Source: Eumeta japonica
Taxonomy: Eukaryota > Arthropoda > Insecta > Lepidoptera > Psychidae
Length of the DNA: 64,000 nt
Assembly: GCA_005406025.1 (NCBI GenBank)
Contig: BGZK01000187.1
Location: forward strand, 124,001-188,000
Direction of reading: 5' to 3'
How positions within the stretch are numbered: position 1 is the stretch's first letter; each line of letters begins with the position of its first letter. The position numbers were made by a program, and so were the translations under genes. The notes beneath the pieces are model-generated. The model made no database searches. It worked only from the letters and a program-made list of their open reading frames with translations, and was not told the DNA's origin. Below, piece by piece: positions 22,164-33,479 of this stretch.

Positions 22164-24540
22164 CCTTCATAAGGTCTTCGTGTCAATTTTGACCCATTTT
22201 GGGATAAAAAATGTAATTTTCTCAGAAAACAAGCGTTCAAGGAGTTTCATATTCTATGACTTTTAATTATTCGCTTCAATTTACTTATAATTGGAATAAG
22301 TTTATCAAAAACGATTAAAATATTCCACATAGTAATTTTTTTACTGTAACGGTCTTCGGGTCAGAATTGATCTCAACTAATAACAAGCGCAGAGCGCGTC
22401 TGTTATCGTTCGAATCGTTTATCTATCGTATATTTTTTTTGAATGACCCTTTCTTGTTCTACCCATTCAAATCTTAGTGTTATATTATACATCAATCGAA
22501 TAATAGTGGTGAAAACTTTATTTCCTTATAAAAATGACAGTCAATTACAAGCGGTGTTATTAGATTAAATGTCGGATAGTAACGAATCTTGTTCTGAAAC
22601 AGAAGATTATATCGAAGAAGCTGAACCATCTGATAGCTTGGATAGCAACAGTGAATTAGTGCTTGTGCCAACAATGACGTAAGAGAATGCGCAAATAAAA
22701 TATTCCAAATACCCCGTAACTCAGTCTTGTGAAAGAGCTTCCAGAGAAAATATTATAAACTTGATACCAGGATTAACACGATGTTCTAACTCAAGGATTA
22801 CCTAAGAAAAAAAAAAAATCAGTTTTGAATTATTTTTCCCTCCACCTTTGATACACGGACACATGGAAGGTAAGCATGTTTTCGCTGATGATTGGAATGA
22901 CGTTTACAATATTGATCTGTTCGCATACATTGGGCTAGTATTACTATCTGGTGTATTTCGTTCAAATAATGTAAGTACCTGAAAGCTTATGGGATAGTGA
23001 GAAAGGCACACCTATTTTTGGGGCAGTCATGTCACTAAAAAATTTCAAAAAATTATCGAGTTAGATTAGGTTTGACAATACAGACACTCGATCCGAACGG
23101 CGACTGCTGGATAAATTTACTCCAATTCGAAATCTGTGGAATCAGTGAGTTGCCCTTTTGCCAAAATTTTGTAATCCTTCTTAAAACGTTACAGTAGATG
23201 AGCAGCTTATGACATTCAGAGGAAGATGTCCATTTCGACAGCACATGCCATCGAAACCAGCTAAATATGGCATCAAATTTTGTGTTCCATGTGATTCTGC
23301 CATAAGTTACGTTTGGAATATCCAACTCTATACGAGCAAAGAAATAGGAGGTGTGCCTGAAAAAAAACCAAGGCACGCATGTAGTCCTTGATTTGACTCG
23401 CGGCCTAAAAGGGCATAGTGTTACGGTGGATAAATTTTTTACATCATATCAACGTGGACAAAAACTATTAGAAAAACATATCACTGTAGTAGGCACTATA
23501 CGTAAGAATAAGCCGGAATTGCCTCCAGAAATAGTAGCAACAAAGGGAAGACCATTATATTCATCATGTTTTGCTTTTACCAAAGATACTAAACTTGTTG
23601 TTGTATTGTTTCTTATCATGTCATCTAAGACTTGTTTCTTACATACCCAAAAAAAATAAGTCGGTGAAACTTCTCAGCACTTTGCGTCACAGCTCAAAAG
23701 TTAGCAATCGCGCAGACAAAAAGCCTGTGATAATTTTAGACAACAACAAATGTAAGGGCGGCGTTAATACACTGGATAAAGCTGTCTCCTGTTACAGTTG
23801 CAGAAGAAAAACAAAACGATAGCCTCAAGTGGTATTCAGCAACATGGTACACATGTCAGCCTACAATGCTTTCATATTATTCACGACTGCCAATGGCAGC
23901 TGGAAGGATGGCTGCCTAGCGAAACGGCGACACTATTTGGAAAACTTAGGTATGCAATTGATTACCACCATATATAAAAAAAACAGGAAAGCATTAGCGA
24001 GGGCACTTTTTTCAATGAAAATTGCAAAAAAGCTTCGTCAATCTAGTGACAATGTACAGATTCCATCAACTTCGATCTAACAAGAGAAAAACAAAAATTG
24101 TTCAGCTAAGAAGGCTCTCAAACGAAGTCGTTGCCAACTGTGTGCTAAAACTGACAATAAAACACCTTTGATATGTGTAGATTTTAAGAAATTCGTATGT
24201 AAAAATCATTCTAATACAGTTGTTCTATTTACCCAGTGTAATAAGATTTACATAATTTCATTTACATTTTTTTTATTAACTGCTCAGTTTCTTTTTATAA
24301 AAATATCTAACAACATTGTATATTCTTTTTATATTACATTTATATTTTATATTTACATTTTTATAAAATTATAATTTATTTAAGAATAAATAGTTATTGT
24401 GTAAAAATAAATATATATGTCAAATAAATCCATTAAACAATTTATATTTCTCTTTGTTAATTTTTCCGTATAATTCTACAACTGGGTCAAATTTCACCCA
24501 AAGCACGGCAACGTTTGTAAAATCAAAGACCTTATGAAGG
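22164..24540 (+). mobile_element. piggyBac-like DNA transposon, full length but inactive
   Basis: The 15-base ends CCTTCATAAGGTCTT (22164-22178) and its exact reverse complement (24526-24540) bound 2377 bases holding one decayed piggyBac-family transposase gene. Just inside both ends are GTCAAATTT/GACCC blocks. piggyBac elements target TTAA; a TTAA lies 8 bases outside the left end and 3 bases outside the right end, but not directly against the tips, so the target duplication is eroded or the true ends are slightly wider. It sits inside the LINE at 20700-25450. Confidence 0.8.
22569..24250 (+). pseudogene. piggyBac-family transposase pseudogene
   Basis: An ATG at 22569 starts an acidic N-terminus (MSDSNESCSETEDY). 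After decayed stretches (HVFADDWNDVYN near 22880, FAYIGLVLLSGVFRS near 22925) the DDE_Tnp_1_7 catalytic core appears: VVLDLTRGLKGHSVT, VDKFFTSYQRG, VGTIRKNKPELP, LVSYIPKKNKSVKLLS, DNNKCKGGVNTLDK, then VFSNMVHMSAYNAF. The end is the Cys-rich zinc-binding tail (CQLC, PLICVDFKKFVCKNH). The enzyme normally excises and inserts the element at TTAA. Damage includes several frame changes, an in-frame TAG at 23820 and GGVN where the family has GGVD, probably the third catalytic Asp. It cannot encode an active enzyme. Confidence 0.85.
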
Positions 24541-24544
24541 TTTT

Positions 24545-25420
24545 TAATTTAAACACATATTTATAGGTCGATAATTTTCGACCTCACTTTTTTGCGCCTC
24601 CCTTGACGAGAGTTATATTGGCTACTTTTGGGACGAGAGTTATATTGGGAATACATCATCTCTTAAACATTTATTGTACAGCATAAACAGTGGTGTATGA
24701 ATAACATTAGTGGTCTTTTTGAAGAATATTAGAGGTATGTGTTCAACCTTGATATCCTTTAGTGACGTCAAGATTATTTAGTCCCTTGAGCACAGTGTCT
24801 TGGATTATGTATACATTTTGGATATTTAAATCATGGTTTTCATCAGTATCATGTGTGATGTCATCTAAAACTAAATCAGATGGAACATTATTCAGTTTAA
24901 AAACTGAATGTACATAAAACGAAAAAAAGTTACATACATCCACAACATCAGAGGTGGAGTAATTGCTATATAATACAATTTTGGTGATTTGTATTATAAC
25001 ATTTTTTATGTTACTATGTGCACCATTCTCAGCCACATCTGAGTAATCTCGATAACATTTATGTGATACTTTCTTAAATCTACTTCTATACATAGAGAAA
25101 ATTTCGTAGTCACATATATTTTGAATTTTCTTTTATTTTATCCAGGCAGATTTTTTATTATTAAATATATGAATCAATGCAGGCCTGAACCATATGAGGA
25201 AAGAAAGGGGTTTAATTTTTTTTAAAGGGTACATGTTCTTTTATAGTTGATTCATTTATGAGAGTTTTTGAAATAGTAAAATAGTATCTATTTATTTCCC
25301 ATGCAATTCCATTTAAATTCCAATAAAATAATTCAGTTTTTTATAAAAGGTGGCGATTTCCTTAAAATTATAAAATAACAGCTTTATGATTGTTAGCCTT
25401 TGTTTATAAATGAAATTGGT
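24545..25420 (-). pseudogene. Upstream linker and first reverse-transcriptase motifs of the LINE
   Basis: Minus-strand reading gives FLIWFRPALIHIFNNKKSAW, then YRSRFKKVSHKCYRDY, the linker between endonuclease and reverse transcriptase in Jockey/CR1-type LINEs. Next come VLKGLNNLDVTKGYQG (the family's L-x-x-L-D-x-x-K-G-x-G-P-D-G box), DDVFP, and ENYRPISICLN (the N-Y-R-P-I-S motif). The frame stops exactly where the piggyBac end begins, and the expected following motif (FKLFERL) is on the far side at about 22145. Stops upstream of 25140 and the lack of endonuclease motifs show truncation. Confidence 0.75.
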
Positions 25421-25454
25421 TCTACTTGTATGAAGTGTAACCAAGTTTTTACAA

Positions 25455-27230
25455 TAGCTTGTACTGAAAATTTTCTTTTCACGAATTAGAAAATAATTCA
25501 TGATATGAAATTATGCTACACTAATGATATCGAGAGATTCACACTTTCGACATTCTATAAATTTTTACGGGGACGTAACCTCCAGATCACGATTTTCAAA
25601 TATCCCAGGGTGGTTTTTAAAAGTATATTTACATGAATTAAAATGTGAACATTATATTTAACTTTTTCTACATCAATTTTCTCGTGTCGCGTGCTATATC
25701 TGAATATTTTTCACGCATGTAAATGCGGGACATTCTACGATGTTTGAAATTATTCAAGGCTTTTCGGAGGCGTCTTTCAACGTAAACGACCTCGTCACAA
25801 TATAATCGAAAAACATTAGTGACGCAACATAATTTGTTTAAACAATGCATCGCTTTTTTAGTTGCTTGCATTTTATGATTTTCCAAATTGTTTATAATGC
25901 CACCCAAATCATAATGTGCGTATAGACACGAGTCATTCTCAATAGCTACAGAGTAAAAATGAAAATAAAATTCTTGAATGTGCCAGTTAGTTAGACAATA
26001 TTATACTACACATTTTAAAGCAAGTGAAATAGGTTAATAAAGAATGTTTGTTTCATGTTTCCTTGTAATTATTTTTAGATGCATGACTTTACATAGTTTT
26101 TACTCATCCATTTAATGACAATACATATTTACTTTCAACTTAATATTTTTATTCACAGCCCCTATTTATAAATTGAAATTTACTACGTACCTGATTTTAG
26201 AATATTTTGTTATATGAAAAATGGTGAAAAAAAAAAATCCAAACACAATTGTTGATGATAAACCTATTAAAAGCGTTCATTAACTCTATTATAGAATGAC
26301 GTTAAATGCTGTCATATCTTAATTTGCACATTTCTGCACTTAAGTCCTTGTTCGTGACTACTATTCGCTAGCTCTGTAACTCGACCGCCCGATACTGTGT
26401 TCCAAACTGGCTCACCTTGAGAGCCGATGACCAGTATTAACTGCCTATACTTCTCGATATTCAAATACTATCTATATAAAGATCAATGCGTTATTTCGAT
26501 TCCATTAAAATGCCCACACTGCAATTCCACAATTTCGGCAATGCCATTGGTTGTATAACGGATATGTCGCTGGTTCTCGCTTTGTCCGCTTGGTGAATGT
26601 CCCGGCCGGCGGTGACTCTGCATTTGTATACTAATTTGCATAGTACTAAAAATCACAGTAAGCGAGGCTGAAGTTATTTGACACTCGTTATGTTTCGTGG
26701 AAAAACAAGTCCAGTAGTTTGTCGCGAATCAGAAAATTCGCTGTGTTTTTAAAACATGTTGTCATTGACCAAAAAGAAAATTATGTACTTTAGCATTTTC
26801 CCTGAACGATATAACAAAGAGATGATTATGATAAAATACTTTTGCTTTCGTGCCTACAAAATATTTAAGGTTCTATCCACGTAATGCCGTAGCAGCTCTT
26901 GTATTTAGCAAGATCTTTAAAAAAATTCAACTTTAAGACAAGTTCGGGCACATTGAACGCACCAGTATCGAAGTTATCTCTTTAGACAATTTCTATTTAT
27001 CCCGATGATAGTACCGATTCCGCCATTCTAATACCGATTCTTATCCATTTCCTGATTCGTCATTCTCTCGGTCGCATTTCCGGTCTTGATTCCGAATCCG
27101 GTTTCGATTTAGTATTCAAATGGTTAATGAGAACCACATTGGTTTTTTATCCTTTTCAATATTCTTCTAGTTGCACACGGCCTAAGCACACGTCATATAG
27201 TTTTTCAAATTTTGATGACCACCTTTAATG
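25455..27230. other. Gene-free DNA with a minus-strand ORF relic
   Basis: A minus-strand ORF at 25668-25907 (LNKLCCVTNVFRLYCDEVVY, then a basic stretch RRLRKALNNFKHRRM) looks coding but has no recognised homologue, and could belong to another mobile element abutting the LINE. The rest, including 26330-26640 with balanced composition, shows no clear exon. Confidence 0.35.
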
Positions 27231-27239
27231 CGACACGCT

Positions 27240-27602
27240 TTTGCTTTGGTTGCCTCAGTTGTTTTTGACTTTATTCATTCACTCATCAATGGTCTCTGCA
27301 TTACGACCAAGAAATTATTTTCATGATAAATACATACCATCGCGTTTGTTTGCAAAAACATTTCATATAAAGAAATTGGGAAACTTTTTCAAAAAACAAA
27401 ATCTATACATATATAATGAAAATAGGTTGTCTTTGTTCGCCAATCACGTACAAACTACTAAACGTATAGACATGGGACTGGGACCATTCGATGCGGAATG
27501 ATTTGTAGATGGTTCTTAGCTAATTATTTTTTCAAATTCCGTAAATCCTTCGCCATTTTATTTATAATCAAAATTACCCAGCGAAGCGGGCGGGTCAGCT
27601 AG
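27240..27602 (+). mobile_element. Helitron-like 3' terminus (non-autonomous)
   Basis: The sequence ends GCGAAGCGGGCGGGTCAG followed by CTAG at 27599-27602 and then T. A GC-rich short-stem region just before a CTRR end with T as the next base is the hallmark of Helitron 3' ends, which insert between A and T. I recall very similar GAAGCGGGCGGG-CAGCTAG ends in moth Helitrons. The 5' TC end was not located, so the left limit is only a guess, and the ORF at 27241-27501 is not a Rep/helicase. Confidence 0.6.
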
Positions 27603-28279
27603 TGTTTTATAAACAACGAAGTTCGGTTAGCATTATGCACTTAGTACAGTGTCGTTTGACGTAATTCTAACCACCTAATTCGAAAATTAGAGTTAGAATC
27701 ATGTTTTGCTTTGTCTATGCTTTGATGACTTCTGAGTCCTATAACCTGACCTAGTACTCAAAAGTTATTTACCGAATGTATACAGCGATTCGTGATAGAT
27801 ATCATATTCAGTATGTATTTTGTGATAGATATCACAAATTGGGGTAATCTATACATGCAATTGAAATCGAATGGTAGGATGGATAGAACAGATGTATTTT
27901 GGCAACATTATTTGATACCTGAACTATTCGATGATAATGTTGTACTAGATCATAGATCCTCACACTTTTTTCGACCTTTCTCAAGAACCATTTAAACCGT
28001 AAACCATTTATTTTATTGGTTAAAAATAATAAATTATAATATTAGGTATTGAATACTTCACTAGATAAGAAATATTTTGTTGCTTACTTTCGTCGATGAC
28101 CAACGGGACAAAAATTGACATCATCGTGGTTAACATTTGCTATTGGAATCTGCCAAGTATATTTTGGAAGAATTGACATTAGAGCATAAATTAACGACAT
28201 AAACTTTAGTCAATCGACTTTAAAAGAGGAGGAGGTTCTATGTTTGTTTGTGTGTATTTTTTTAAAGTGAATGCTCTTT

Positions 28280-28690
28280 AGGCGTGTTGAATAATTTTTG
28301 GTAGGGGAAAATCTTTTGGGTTCGCGTCATCGACATGCTAATGCAGTATATGTAAAAACTTCTTTATGCGCGTTGGACGATTTCCGAATGTAAATACGTG
28401 TCACCGACACGCTTGCTAATGTTAACAGTATATGTTAAGTAATACTATATGTGAAAACATTTTTGTATATGTGATTTTGTATATGAAATTACATTTTGAA
28501 ATTTAATTCAATTCCGAAATTATTGCGATTTTTTGTTACAACAAAACTCTTAAAGTTTTTAAATTTAAATCTTAATATTCACATTGATTTATTGAAGTGA
28601 AAATTGCTATAGGCACGTTGAGTGATTTTAAGTAGGGGAAATATTATAATTTCGTGTCACCGACATGCATATTGTTAACAGTATATGTAA
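28280..28690. repeat. Three degenerate repeats around GTGTCACCGACATGC
   Basis: Units near 28280-28365, 28370-28470 and 28610-28690 each read: a GCGTGTTG/GCGCGTTG/GCACGTTG start, a spacer, (GCGTCAT/GTGTCAC)CGACA(T/C)GC, then a CAGTATATGT end. Two of the three also share GTAGGGGAAA and two share TGTTAACAGTATATGT. Spacing is irregular. The function is unknown. Confidence 0.7.
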
Positions 28691-28971
28691 GAAGATTTTT
28701 GTATATGCGGAAATTATATTTTTAAATTTCTTTTAATTGCAATATTATTGTTGTTTTATTTAAATGAAAGGGCTTAAATTTCGTAATTCTAAATTTAAAT
28801 TATTATTTCAAATTTAAATTATTATTTCAAATCTATGCTTACGCAGCCCCTAATGGGTTTCGATTAGTAAATAAACCATATAGATATAAAAACTAGACTT
28901 CTGTTAATATTTTTAATTTACAAATTACATTTGACTATTACGATTTTTGATATTACATTTAAATAAATGTA

Positions 28972-28999
28972 TTGGATTTCTCTAATTAGAGAAATCCAA
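28972..28999. repeat. 28-bp perfect palindrome without loop
   Basis: TTGGATTTCTCTAA is directly followed by its reverse complement. It is AT-rich and unlikely to be a terminator in this context. Confidence 0.9.
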
Positions 29000-29760
29000 A
29001 AACATCACGGTAATTTCATAGCTTTAAGTATACACTTCTATTGACAGTCCCCGACGAATGTCAATAAGTTTTTTTTAATAACATTATTAAAAACATATAT
29101 TTTTTTGGATACTAATATTACAATTGAAGAGTATTATTATTATACATTATCAAGAGTAGTTTTATTTTTATCTGTTGTTGGCTTTCATATTATTTCCTTT
29201 CAGATTCTTGAAATTAGTTATTAAGAGGTTGGTATCACCTTTTCGGGAATGATTAGATTATGAAATAAATAATATAATTTTAAAGGAACTTCGTTCCAAA
29301 AAGTCTTGTATGGCTTAACATTATGATCGTGAATGACTTAAGGACTTTATGATTTATGACAAACCATGAATAGAGAAATTTCATTATTAAATAATTAACA
29401 CAGAAAATATTTACCTGTTTAAATATTTTTATGCGTTAGACATTGGGACAGTACTTTGTAAACATTTGTTTTTCTTGCTTGGGCGCCGACATAATAATTT
29501 TCAAAGGGCTGCTTGTTAATACTAAAATAATTATTACATTATATTTTTCAATTCGTTTTTCTTTTTCAAAACAGTGAATTTCCTGCAAGCGACTACAACA
29601 GAGTGAAAGTTCACCCCCTTGCATACGCTCCGGACACTGTCCGTATTTCTATTACATAGTACAGAAACCGATATCGTGAGAGCGCTTTTCGTATCCATTG
29701 CGCTCATGAAGGGCCGCATAGTATCGTATCGTTACAATAGGTTTCGATAAGTAATTCCGT
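29000..29760. other. DNA upstream of the CpG island
   Basis: AT-rich to about 29575, becoming balanced toward the island. No exon recognised. Sequence on this side could serve the plus-strand gene and, if the island is bidirectional, a minus-strand gene. Confidence 0.4.
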
Positions 29761-29764
29761 TTAC

Positions 29765-30450
29765 CGACGATTGAATGAGCGAAGCCGGCCGGCGGGGGCG
29801 GCCGGCGCGGCGGCGCGCTCCCTCCCGGCGCCGCGGCTGGCGTGCGGCGCGCGCGCCCGCCGCAGTCGTAGTGTTCGCGGATCGTCGTATAGACGTCGCG
29901 CTGTACCGCGCCGCAACTCGCCGCGACGTCGCCCTTCCATTGTTCGACGGCACGTCCGATATCAGTAAACAGCGCCCGCCGACGGCCGGCGTCGGGCGGC
30001 TCTCCTGACCCCCGGTTGCCGTACGGCGCGCGAGATCGCGCGGGAGGCTGTCGCGGAGCGCGATGTGGGCCGCGTATTGAGAAGTGCATCGACGCCTAGA
30101 CACCGGTAAAAGGATGACTCAGTAATCCGAGACGACTTTCTCGTGTTGTGCGATGGTGTATCGTCGGCGTCACGTTCGTGTGTTTATGAAGTGACAGGAT
30201 CGAAAGTGTTCACGGAGAAAATGTCCGGTGCCGTCGAGGGCGGTGCGACGATCGAGGACGGCGCGCCGGCGCCGGCGGAGGGCCGCCGCAAGGGCCTCGG
30301 CGGCTCCATGTCGTTGCGCACTCGCAAGCTTGGTCGCAGGCTTTCCCGGAGCATGTCCATCGTGGCGCTGAAGCTGCCCGAGAAAGCGCAAAACTTCACG
30401 CGCACCTCGTCCAAATTGATGAAGTCCGGCAGTCGCGACAAGAAAAATCG
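29765..30450. promoter_or_regulatory. CpG island over the start of a plus-strand gene
   Basis: An abrupt switch from AT-rich DNA to a very GC- and CpG-rich segment, including GCCGGCCGGCGGGGGCGGCC at 29784. It covers the 5' UTR and first coding exon of the gene at 30221 and is by far the most GC-rich block in the window. The long ORFs on both strands here come from lack of AT-rich stop codons. A bidirectional promoter serving a minus-strand gene is possible but unproven. Confidence 0.7.
30153..30194 (+). other. Short upstream ORF in the 5' leader
   Basis: ATG at 30153 opens 13 codons (MVYRRRHVRVFMK) and ends at TGA, 26 bases before the main ATG and in a different frame. If transcribed it could lower translation of the main ORF. 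No other evidence of use. Confidence 0.4.
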
Positions 30451-30496
30451 ATCTTTTGAGTTATCAGTTATACTTCCAGACAAGACGCAGAAACAG
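30221..30496 (+). CDS. First coding exon of a plus-strand gene; possibly cordon-bleu-like
   Basis: ATG at 30221 (GAGAAAATGT, a good context and the first ATG in this frame) opens exactly 92 codons to a donor, CAG then GTAAAG, at 30497, so the intron is phase 0. Residues 1-29 are acidic/Ala/Pro-rich low complexity. Residues 30-75 are strongly basic with repeated Ser (SMSLRTRKLGRRLSRSMSIV), suggesting membrane or 14-3-3/kinase contacts. Residues 78-92 (RSFELSVILPDKTQKQ) look like the first strand and turn of a ubiquitin-like or Ras-binding fold. LxVxLPD near a basic head faintly resembles the Cobl domain of cordon-bleu actin regulators; RGS12/TIAM-type Ras-binding domains are alternatives. The CpG island supports a genuine 5' end. 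The ORF tail past 30496 is intron. Coding is likely; the identity is weak. Confidence 0.7.
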
Positions 30497-32860
30497 GTAA
30501 AGAAACAAGCCATTCAAATAGAACGATACTCTTAATCATATATTTTGGAAATATGAAAGTAAATAGGTACATAATTTTTAACAATAAAAATAAATAAGTA
30601 AATTTCTAGTTTATGTATTTATAGTAGTATGAATATTTATTTTAAACACATCCATGAATTTCCCATTGTAGTTTTATATAAATATCAATAGTTAATTAAA
30701 GATTGATTTGATGCTTACATTTAGAGAGTCATCTTTAATTTACTTAAGTTCAAAATGGGAGGGGTCTGGCAAAAAATCAACTCTAACGTCAGCTTTGAGA
30801 TTCTGAAAATACACAATTATAATATTTTGCATTATTACCTGTATTGAATATGTCCGGCAATATAAACAAAGTCAACCGAGTCAATTTTTTTAAATAACAA
30901 TAGTAGAAATCTCAATCCATCTACATAGACACTAAATATATACCAAATATCACCAGAGGGCCTGAATTAAAAAAAAATCACGTACCGTAAGGCATATTAT
31001 TTAAATGAGAAGTAATAAGTGTATTATTTAGAACTAAGTGAATTAAATAGACGACATTAACGATCCTTTTTAATTTAAAATTGTCCTAAAACATTAATAT
31101 TTATAATGGCATCGATTCATCTCTATTAGCATAACTCTTATCGAAATTAACATGCGTCAAAAGCGGATAAGATAAAGGAGTTGTAGTCAATTTTAAGGCA
31201 GCAGCTACATAGTCGTTTTGTAATCGGACATGTGACGTTTGTTTTATTAGACATCGATCACCTGTACCTGCTATTCCATTGGTGGGTAATTAATTATATT
31301 TTTTTTAATGCAAAAAAAAAATAAGCATATCTTCACGATGAATAAAAGCCGTGATTTATTCGATTATCGATTAATGGACGACGAAAGCTAATTAATGATC
31401 TCCGGCTGCCGCTGCGAACGTAGCAAACTGTCCATTGTGTTGAACTCCAATCGAACGTGCCGGCCTTGAATTATTCGCGGACGTGTACGACACAAATGTT
31501 ACTGTCCTGCACAAAGCCATTATTCGCATAGTATGATCATCGTCGACACCGATTTGAATTTGTCGTGATACCATCCAAATCGGTCTTTTTAATAATGATT
31601 TGTTACGACTCAGTCGTGCACCGTACATGTACATATTACTGATAAGAATTTCAGTTCTGATGAATGCGTTGTCAGTGCCCTGTACGGTCAAAGTTAAACT
31701 ACGAATTACTAAATTTTGAAATTATTGGTAGAGGTTTCTAACTCTTACGAACACTATTATATAATTATGTAATATGAAGTCTATGGTACATGAAAATATA
31801 ACACGATGGCCATATTAATTTGGCATCTGTAAAAGAAAATATATAAACAACTTATAAATTTTTTTTATGTAAACATAAGAGTTAATGTCTCTATCTTTTC
31901 CTTTTTTCTCACCCAATTACATAAGTTGTAGCTGTCGTAGGTAAATCAAAGTGTTTTCTATTTCTTTTTTTGTTTAAATATCTGTACCATTTTGATTGAA
32001 TTAGTGTAATATTAGCCGAGTTGAGGTGTAATCGTCTTACAACGGTTACAATCTAATAGAACCTCATTCTATTCAATAACATACATTTAAGCGTCTCTTT
32101 TAAACACACTTTAAACAGACACTTCATTTTCGCAGGTTCGGTTTGAGCAAACTTTTTTGTTAAAAGTAGATTTAAAAGGAAGTCGTGGGTGTGCCGCTCA
32201 ACTGACAACTCTCCTGCTTTGTAACGTCGAGTGCATTACCATTAGCAATGTACGCCGTATTCTCACTCCAGAGTTCACGTAGGGTTGTTTACCTCTCGTT
32301 ACCCGAAGTGTTTCGTTGTTTCGCGAGAGATGCGGTCTCGAATGTTAATCGGCGCCTCGTCTCGTTACGCCATTTCGCCCGGGCGCGTTCCGAGTTGAAA
32401 TCAAAACGCCGCCTTCTCGGCTCATCCGTTGGAAATTGCTTTTCTTATTGATCCCGCAAAATGTGCCGTCGGTCAGCTTAGTTGTTTGGAAGGGTATATG
32501 AGTTGAAAGGTGAATCACATTGTGTTTTGGTTGAAGTGAGCAGTAATTGGTATGTTCGGATAAAATAACTTATGCACTATAAAATGAACCAACTATGTTG
32601 ACACTTTAAATACTTTTATTGATTGTTTTAAATTTGTTCTTCCTTAAACGTACAAAAATATTATTGTATATCTTTGGATTAAAACATTTTAATTAAGATA
32701 TATATGTATATATAGACATTATATATTGAGAACGTCTTTACATTGCTCAAGAAAATACTTAATGCTAATTTTATTTATAACATAAACTACAGTTTTTGGC
32801 TGAAGATTTTATTTCCGTGTAGATTTTTTCGCTTATATGACTATCTACATCAGGAGCCAT
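30497..32860. other. Start of the presumed first intron; unassigned GC-richer patches
   Basis: Follows the donor at 30497. Two patches (31390-31690 and 32165-32460) have balanced composition without splice-bounded ORFs or repeat signatures. In long first introns such patches are often regulatory, but nothing here proves it. Confidence 0.4.
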
Positions 32861-32864
32861 AAAT

Positions 32865-33045
32865 GTGCCAATCACCAATGCAACGCACGAAACTCTGCTC
32901 CTCTGAATTGCCTACGAATGTTGTAATGCGTAAGTTTAACGCTCCCAGATCTTTCCTTCTTCCCCCCCGCCTGTCAATTTTACGCCGTCGCGACGCTTTC
33001 GCGACTAGCTTCACAGCGGCAGAGTTCATGCGTTGTAATGTACAT
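32865..33045 (+). repeat. Dispersed repeat family S, copy 2
   Basis: Shares GTAATGCGTAAGTTTAACGC, a TTCCTTCTTCCCCC-type tract, CAATTTTACGCCG and GACGCTTTCGCGACTA with the copy at 42350-42525 (inverted), and the later blocks with 6220-6395. The short ORF across it is incidental. Confidence 0.65.
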
Positions 33046-33479
33046 ACCTATAAAGCTAAACTGTATCTGTACCTACATTTAAAATACAACAATTGCTTAC
33101 TCTTGCATTTCGTTCTGGCTATGTATGGCATTTCTGGTTATGTATGTATGGCTGGGATAACTGCAAGTCACTTACTTTCATAACATGTAGAACCGATTGT
33201 AAATTGTCACATAATAATATGATGATATCTCAAGAGAGATTCATTACTCACGTTAAATATAACATCTGTAAGCTTTAAATTGATTGTCGGACATCAGCAA
33301 ATAATGCAAACTAGCTATATTTTCTACCGAATACGATAATTATTATGTATAAAAACCAAAAAAGGACCCAATATAGATACCTGGAGGAGTCCTCATTTTA
33401 ACAACGATTCTCATTAATAGAGTTCAATAATCGGTATTCATTTTATGAATTCTGTTACATGTGTATGTTGTGTCAGGTA

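Larger units (their letters stand above)
20700..25450 (-). mobile_element. 5'-truncated, decayed non-LTR retrotransposon (Jockey/CR1-like), interrupted by a piggyBac-like element
   Basis: Read on the minus strand, the pieces follow the order of one LINE ORF2. The linker upstream of reverse transcriptase is at 25420-24743, the N-terminal reverse-transcriptase motifs at 24742-24545, the remaining reverse transcriptase at 22155-21627, and the C-terminal Cys/His-poor tail at 21515-20970. The endonuclease domain is missing, so the copy is 5' truncated. The minus-strand 3' end runs into an AAATAAATAAATAAAATAAA-type tail around 20700-20735. Between 24545 and 22163 the reading is broken by a complete inverted-repeat element, so that element jumped in later. 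Stops and frame changes throughout show the LINE is dead. Confidence 0.8.

Noticed and set aside
29652..30103. Long minus-strand ORFs (up to 145 codons) in the CpG island
   Set aside because: GC-rich sequence lacks stop codons by chance. The peptides are Arg/Pro/Ala low complexity and open on both strands, with no start context or splice sites.
30497..30535. Extension of the first exon to a stop at 30535
   Set aside because: The CAG/GTAAAG donor at 30497 and the drop to AT-rich sequence indicate intron.
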